NCBI GenBank assembly: GCA_045542355.1
Contig: JAZQKX010000042.1
Location: 1-64,000, forward strand
DNA length: 64,000 nt
Reading direction: 5' to 3'
DNA from: UMGS1532 sp045542355
Lineage (GTDB): Bacteria; Bacillota; Clostridia; Oscillospirales; Acutalibacteraceae
The notes under the pieces were generated by a model. It ran no database searches and was not told the origin of the DNA. It worked only from the letters and a program-made list of their open reading frames with translations. Below are positions 59,536 through 64,000 of this stretch, piece after piece. A program made the position numbers and the translations under genes. Positions within the stretch are counted from its first letter, which is position 1. Every line of letters begins with the position of its first letter.

Positions 59536-61710
59536 CTACATATTAGAACGTTCAACACTGATTACACCCTGAATTTTCTCAAGGCGGCGGCAGATATTTT
59601 TTATATGTTCAACACCCTCGGTGCTAACCGTTAAATCAATAACGCTGTTGCCCGAGGAGATCTGCCTTGCGTTAACTGTATGGAGCGGAACCCGCATACC
59701 TGCTATTGCTATAGATATATCCGCAAGGAGCGCAGGTCGGTCAACGGCATGAATCTGCAGATGACATTTAAAGGTATCGGTATGTCCCTTTGCCCAATAT
59801 GCCTTAATCCATCGCTCGGGCTCCTCGCAGGTGGAAATATCTTTTGGAACATTGTTACAGTCCCTCTTGTGGATAGAAACACCGTGGCCTCTTGTGATAA
59901 AACCGATAATTATATCCCCGGGCAAGGGGTCACAGCAACGGGAAAGCTTAATTAAACAGTTATCAATTCCCTCCACAACTACACCCTCGCTAGAGGTGGT
60001 GCGGCGGGTTTCGGTTATAATTTCGTTTATATCTACAGGCTCAGCCGTCTTCTGCATACGGTTATAATCCTCTTTGATACGAGGCATTATCTTTTGCAGA
60101 ATGATGCCGCCAAAGCCTAAAGCAGCATAAAAATCGTCAATGGTTGAGCATTTCTGACGCTTGGCAATATCCTCAATAAAACTCTGCATTTTTTCATTAT
60201 CAAGTCGGATATTGTTTCGGGCAAACTCTCTTTCCAGCTCTGCCTTACCAGTTTCGATGTTTTCTTCTCTGCGCTCTTTTTTAAACCAAGAGCGGATTTT
60301 GTTTCTAGCCTGACTGGTTTTGGCAATATTCAGCCAGTCACGGCTGGGTCCGTGACCCGCCTGATTAGTGGTGATAATCTCAATGATTTCGCCCATATTG
60401 ATTTTATGGTTGATGGGAACAATCTTACCGTCAACCTTAGCGCCAACCATTTTATTACCAACGGCGGTGTGAATAGCATAGGCAAAGTCAACAACGGTTG
60501 AACCAACAGGCAGATTTATAATGTCACCCTTAGGAGTAACAGCAAAAACATCTTCCTGAGACAGGTCGTTTTTAATGGTCTGCACGATATCCTCAGCATC
60601 ATCCGCTTCCTTTTGAGCATCGAGAATCTGCCGAATCCAAGCAAGACGGTCTTCAAGATTCTTATCCTGTCCCTCAATGCCCTCTTTATATTTCCAGTGT
60701 GCCGCGATACCGTATTCAGCAGTATGGTGCATATCCCAGGTACGAATCTGCACTTCAAAAGGTACTCCCTCTCTACCGATAACTGTGGTATGAAGAGACT
60801 GATACATATTAGGCTTAGGCATAGAGATATAGTCCTTGAATCTACCCGGTATCGGCTGGAACATATCGTGGATTACACCTAAGATATTATAGCAATCAGC
60901 AACTGTGTTGGTTATAACACGTACAGCAAAAATATCATAGATTTCCTCAAAGCTTTTGCCTTGAATATACATTTTTCGATATATTCCGTGAATAGATTTT
61001 ACACGGCCTGTGAGTGTAATATCGGGCACAAACTCCTTTACCCTCTCCTCGATTCTCTTACGGATGCTCTCAAGATACTGCTGACGATGGTTTTTTCTCG
61101 AATTAAGCAGCGCTTCGATTTCATGGTACGCCACGGGGTCAAGGTGGGCAATGGAGATATCCTCAAGCTCCTCCTTAACCGCGCTGATACCCAATCTATG
61201 AGCAATAGGAGCATAAATCTCCAGGGTTTCATGAGCTTTTTCACGCTGTTTATATTCACTCTGGGCGTCGATGGTACGCATATTGTGGAGTCGGTCCGCC
61301 AGTTTTATGATGATAACTCGAATATCCTTAGCCATTGCCATCATCATTTTACGAACATTTTCACTTAGCTGTTGCTCATGGGTAACCAAGGGCATTTTAC
61401 CCAGCTTTGTTACACCGTCTACAAGCTCTGCCACATCTCCGCCAAACTTTTTGCGGACTTCATCAAGAGATATCTCGGTATCTTCAACTACATCATGGAG
61501 CAATGCGGCAATAACACACTCGGTGTCCATTCCCAGCTTCAAAAGAATACAGGCAACAGAAACGGGGTGCATGTAAAACGGCTCTCCCGAAAGACGCTTT
61601 TGGTCACCGTGGGCGGCAACGCAAAAATCATAAGCCTCTCTGATAAGAGAAACATCGTATTTCGAGCCTTGGTCAATCATTAAATTATGAAGATTCTGAA
61701 AGCAATCCAT
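59536..61710 (-). CDS. relA: Bifunctional (p)ppGpp synthetase/hydrolase
   Basis: Rel enzyme of the stringent response. HD hydrolase domain intact (LSGEPFYMHPVSVA, ALLHDVVEDTEISL, KLADRLHNMRTI), synthetase domain (EEIYDIFAVRVI, PKPNMYQSLHTTVIG), TGS domain (VFAVTPKGDIINLPVGSTVV), helical and C-terminal ACT domain. 724 residues. It should both make and break (p)ppGpp. Starts directly after the recJ stop. Confidence 0.96.
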   Translation of the reverse strand: MDCFQNLHNLMIDQGSKYDVSLIREAYDFCVAAHGDQKRLSGEPFYMHPVSVACILLKLGMDTECVIAALLHDVVEDTEISLDEVRKKFGGDVAELVDGVTKLGKMPLVTHEQQLSENVRKMMMAMAKDIRVIIIKLADRLHNMRTIDAQSEYKQREKAHETLEIYAPIAHRLGISAVKEELEDISIAHLDPVAYHEIEALLNSRKNHRQQYLESIRKRIEERVKEFVPDITLTGRVKSIHGIYRKMYIQGKSFEEIYDIFAVRVITNTVADCYNILGVIHDMFQPIPGRFKDYISMPKPNMYQSLHTTVIGREGVPFEVQIRTWDMHHTAEYGIAAHWKYKEGIEGQDKNLEDRLAWIRQILDAQKEADDAEDIVQTIKNDLSQEDVFAVTPKGDIINLPVGSTVVDFAYAIHTAVGNKMVGAKVDGKIVPINHKINMGEIIEIITTNQAGHGPSRDWLNIAKTSQARNKIRSWFKKERREENIETGKAELEREFARNNIRLDNEKMQSFIEDIAKRQKCSTIDDFYAALGFGGIILQKIMPRIKEDYNRMQKTAEPVDINEIITETRRTTSSEGVVVEGIDNCLIKLSRCCDPLPGDIIIGFITRGHGVSIHKRDCNNVPKDISTCEEPERWIKAYWAKGHTDTFKCHLQIHAVDRPALLADISIAIAGMRVPLHTVNARQISSGNSVIDLTVSTEGVEHIKNICRRLEKIQGVISVERSNM

Positions 61711-63747
61711 TTACTGCTCACCAGCCTTTTGTGATTTTATTTTATTAAGAAATACCGAGTCCTCTAAATTTACCCTCTCAGCGTTTTGATTGATATAATA
61801 TCTTGGGTATCCGCTGTCGAGATTAACCGAAATGAGGCCCATTTCGGAGAACACATCAAGAGCCGCCATTACCTTACCTGCAGGAAGAGTCACATGGAAA
61901 ACCACTGCCTCCGCCAATACAGGGGCGCCAACTCGACGAAGATATGCGAAAATCTCCTTGAAATCGTCCCGACTGGGATATATGAGTTCAACATCGGTAT
62001 ATTTTATATTACCGCTCTGGGCACAGTTATATGCATTAAGAGACTTGAAATAAAGGTCCTCGTCTATGCCGTGGGGTCTGAGCTGACGCGCATTCAACGT
62101 TACGCGCTTTGTACCAGCGAATTCACTCACTTCCATATTGAATGCAATATCTATGAAGTCACCAACTACAAAGGGGAAACTATCAACAGAATACATAAAG
62201 CACAAGGTTTGGAAAGAATAGCCATCTCTAACGACATTGAGCTTTATGTACTTTCCGCCTTTAAGCGGAACAATACCAGAAATACGGGCGTTATATAAAC
62301 CAAACAAGGGTGCAGGGTTTCCCGCGCCATAGGGCTCCATAACCTCCAGAAGCTCGGCTAATTCCACCCCGATGATTTCGGGGCGAAGCTTACAGTCAAG
62401 GGTTATTGTAGGAGTCGAGTCGGGGACATTCTCTGCATAATCGCACAATAGATTGCAAAATTCCTCGAGCTTTTCAGCGCGGACGGTAACACCTGCAGCC
62501 AACTCATGACCGCCGAAGAATTCAGCGACTGTAGAGGCGGAGGCAATAACCTCGAACAGGTTGAAGCCCTCAACACTTCTGCCAGAGCCACGATAGTTTT
62601 CACCATCGCGGGAGAAAACAATAGCGGGTTTTCCGTAACGTTCCACCAGCTTTGAGGCAACGATGCCTACGATTCCGTGGTGCCAACCGTCACCGCTTAC
62701 AGTTATGATGCTTTTATGGGATAAATCACCAGAGTCGATGATATCACAAGCTTCGGAATACACCTGTTCACAAAGGCTTTGTCTTTCGTGGTTAACGCGG
62801 TCCAGCTCCTCGGCTATCCCAAGGGCTGATGCGTAATCATTTGATACCAGCAATTCAACCGCTCTGAGACTGCTACCCATTCTACCTGCCGCATTGATTC
62901 TGGGAACAAGCTGGAAAGAAACATTTCCTACATTCAAGGCTTTATCAGAGGAACAGGACACCTCTTTAAGCGCAGCTACACCCACGCTGGGAGAATTGTT
63001 AATGGTCTGCAGACCCATCTTGCAAATTGCGCGATTTTCTGATATCAAAGGAACGATATCTCCAATGGTACCAAGAGAAATCAAGTCAGCATATCTGAGG
63101 AGCAATTCTTCAGGTTCGCCTCCGTCTATAGCGCAAATTAGTTTAAAAGCGACACCCACACCTGCAAGGTTTTTACAATAGCTAATATCGTCAAGGCGGT
63201 GGGGGTCTACTACTGCTACAGCATTAGGAAGATTACCTTGGGGAATATGATGGTCGGTTACTACAACATCCATACCCAACTCATTTGCATGGGTGATTTC
63301 TGCTTCACAGTTTATTCCGTTGTCAACCGTTATAATCAACTCGGTGCCGTCTGCATGCAATTTATCAACAGCAGATATATTCATACCATAGCCCTCGGTT
63401 AATCTATCGGGGATATAATATCCCACATTGGCCCCGCAGGAACTGAGATAGGAATAAAGAAGTGCAGTGGCGGTCACGCCATCGCAGTCATAGTCTCCGT
63501 ATACAACGATTTTCTCCCCCTTTTCCAAGGCGGAAATTACCCTTTCTGCGGCAATATCCATATCGGCTAAGGAATATGGGTCCTCGGGAGAATAGGAATC
63601 ACTTAAAAATTCCTCTAAATCATAAGGCTCGGTTATGCCTCTTTTAACAGCTAACAAAGCCAAAAATGAATCCACATCACATTCCTCTGCCAACTCACGG
63701 GCAAGAGACGTGTCGCCCTCCAACAGCTTCCACTTTTTAAGAGCCAT
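61711..63747 (-). CDS. recJ: Single-strand DNA 5'-3' exonuclease RecJ
   Basis: DHH-family nuclease in recombination and mismatch repair. Motifs YGDYDCDGVTATALL, TVDNGI, VVTDHHIPQ, VVDPHR are complete, followed by DHHA1 (SGRSVEGFNLFEVI, GGHELAAGVTV), an OB region, and a C-terminal extension of about 120 residues. 678 residues. First gene of the operon; a GGGGGGTG site precedes the ATG. Confidence 0.94.
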   Translation of the reverse strand: MALKKWKLLEGDTSLARELAEECDVDSFLALLAVKRGITEPYDLEEFLSDSYSPEDPYSLADMDIAAERVISALEKGEKIVVYGDYDCDGVTATALLYSYLSSCGANVGYYIPDRLTEGYGMNISAVDKLHADGTELIITVDNGINCEAEITHANELGMDVVVTDHHIPQGNLPNAVAVVDPHRLDDISYCKNLAGVGVAFKLICAIDGGEPEELLLRYADLISLGTIGDIVPLISENRAICKMGLQTINNSPSVGVAALKEVSCSSDKALNVGNVSFQLVPRINAAGRMGSSLRAVELLVSNDYASALGIAEELDRVNHERQSLCEQVYSEACDIIDSGDLSHKSIITVSGDGWHHGIVGIVASKLVERYGKPAIVFSRDGENYRGSGRSVEGFNLFEVIASASTVAEFFGGHELAAGVTVRAEKLEEFCNLLCDYAENVPDSTPTITLDCKLRPEIIGVELAELLEVMEPYGAGNPAPLFGLYNARISGIVPLKGGKYIKLNVVRDGYSFQTLCFMYSVDSFPFVVGDFIDIAFNMEVSEFAGTKRVTLNARQLRPHGIDEDLYFKSLNAYNCAQSGNIKYTDVELIYPSRDDFKEIFAYLRRVGAPVLAEAVVFHVTLPAGKVMAALDVFSEMGLISVNLDSGYPRYYINQNAERVNLEDSVFLNKIKSQKAGEQ

Positions 63748-63783
63748 AACTTCACCCCCCTAAAAAATATATATTATTATGTT

Positions 63784-63812
63784 ATTTTACCATAAACTAA
63801 TTTTTTTTACAA
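63784..63812 (-). promoter_or_regulatory. recJ operon promoter
   Basis: Minus-strand TTGTAA (63807-63812) and TAAAAT (63784-63789), 17-bp spacer, 37 bp upstream of recJ. Confidence 0.65.
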
Positions 63813-63833
63813 CAGTAATAATGCTTATTTGCA

Positions 63834-63863
63834 AAAAAATATAACCCCGATGAGCGGGGTTAT
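63834..63863 (-). terminator. metK terminator
   Basis: ATAACCCCG (63841-63849) pairs with CGGGGTTAT (63855-63863); the minus strand continues ATTTTTTTGC. Confidence 0.9.
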
Positions 63864-63879
63864 ATCTCAATGAATGCAA

Positions 63880-64000
63880 TTATTTTATATTTCTTTTTAA
63901 TTCCTCGGTCTTATTTGTTTTTTCCCAAGGAATATCCAAATCAATTCTGCCCATGTGTCCGTATGCGGCGAGTTGGCGGTATATCGGTCTGCGAAGGCCC
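63880..64000 (-). CDS. metK: S-adenosylmethionine synthase, C-terminal end (partial)
   Basis: Only the last 39 codons are in the window, running off the right edge. They read ...GLRRPIYRQLAAYGHMGRID then LDIPWEKTNKTEELKRNIK, matching the conserved MetK C-terminus (P-x-Y-R-Q-x-A-A-Y-G-H-x-G-R). The enzyme makes SAM from methionine and ATP. The start lies beyond position 64000. Confidence 0.88.
   Translation of the reverse strand, partial: GLRRPIYRQLAAYGHMGRIDLDIPWEKTNKTEELKRNIK

Overview
The window looks like chromosome of an anaerobic, low-to-mid GC, spore-forming Firmicute of the class Clostridia, probably an Oscillospirales/Ruminococcaceae-type gut organism (inference). Supporting signs: the hup-rqcP-yabP-yabQ-divIC-S1 sporulation/division cluster, HemZ, YgiQ, a short HisG with HisZ, a K+-dependent-type membrane pyrophosphatase, rubrerythrin, ferredoxin-dependent 2-oxoacid oxidoreductase, three T-box leaders and a CIRCE element. 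Most genes are on the minus strand.

Layout. 1-3.2 kb: terminator hairpins, a secreted repeat protein and birA. 3.2-6.8 kb: greA-lysS, then an odd 560-bp segment flanked by a 15-bp direct repeat that copies the lysS 3' end and holds a stop-interrupted small ORF, then a membrane protein. 6.8-8.3 kb: M14 carboxypeptidase and Nudix hydrolase. 8.3-16.8 kb: a complete, tightly overlapping histidine operon whose first gene is a TrpR/YerC-type regulator, with an inverted repeat inside the promoter spacer. 16.9-19.5 kb: hppA and a Val-Asp-Gly tRNA operon. 19.6-23.8 kb: a decayed gene, a PQ-loop protein plus esterase pair, an ECF-like sigma factor and an AraC/GyrI regulator.

23.9-40.9 kb is the most unusual part. 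Three consecutive T-box leaders, each behind a near-consensus promoter, carry specifier triplets that I read as Leu (CUC), Val (GUA) and Ile (AUC). They precede, respectively: (i) a LeuA-like protein that has lost its metal ligands, an epimerase-like/acyl-CoA synthetase fusion, an amidohydrolase, metY and metA; (ii) an XRE-cupin-acyl-CoA synthetase fusion, a P-loop ATPase, the four subunits of a branched-chain 2-oxoacid:ferredoxin oxidoreductase (VOR) and ilvE; (iii) a paralogous XRE-cupin-acyl-CoA synthetase. Because T-boxes turn genes on when the cognate amino acid is short, the simplest reading is a dedicated pathway that makes Val, Ile and Leu from branched short-chain fatty acids: acid -> acyl-CoA (three ligases) -> 2-oxoacid (VOR run reductively) -> amino acid (IlvE).

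41-64 kb is mostly housekeeping: rubrerythrin, a lysophospholipase-like hydrolase, YgiQ, the ftsK-ylzJ-tepA group, groESL under HrcA/CIRCE control, a lipid kinase-rRNA methyltransferase-fumarase alpha operon, the S1/divIC/yabQ/yabP/rqcP/hup cluster, a recJ-relA-dtd-MBL-hemZ-zinc ribbon-mtnN operon, and the C-terminal end of metK at the right edge.

All functional calls rest on reading motifs and gene order by eye; no database search or folding program was run.
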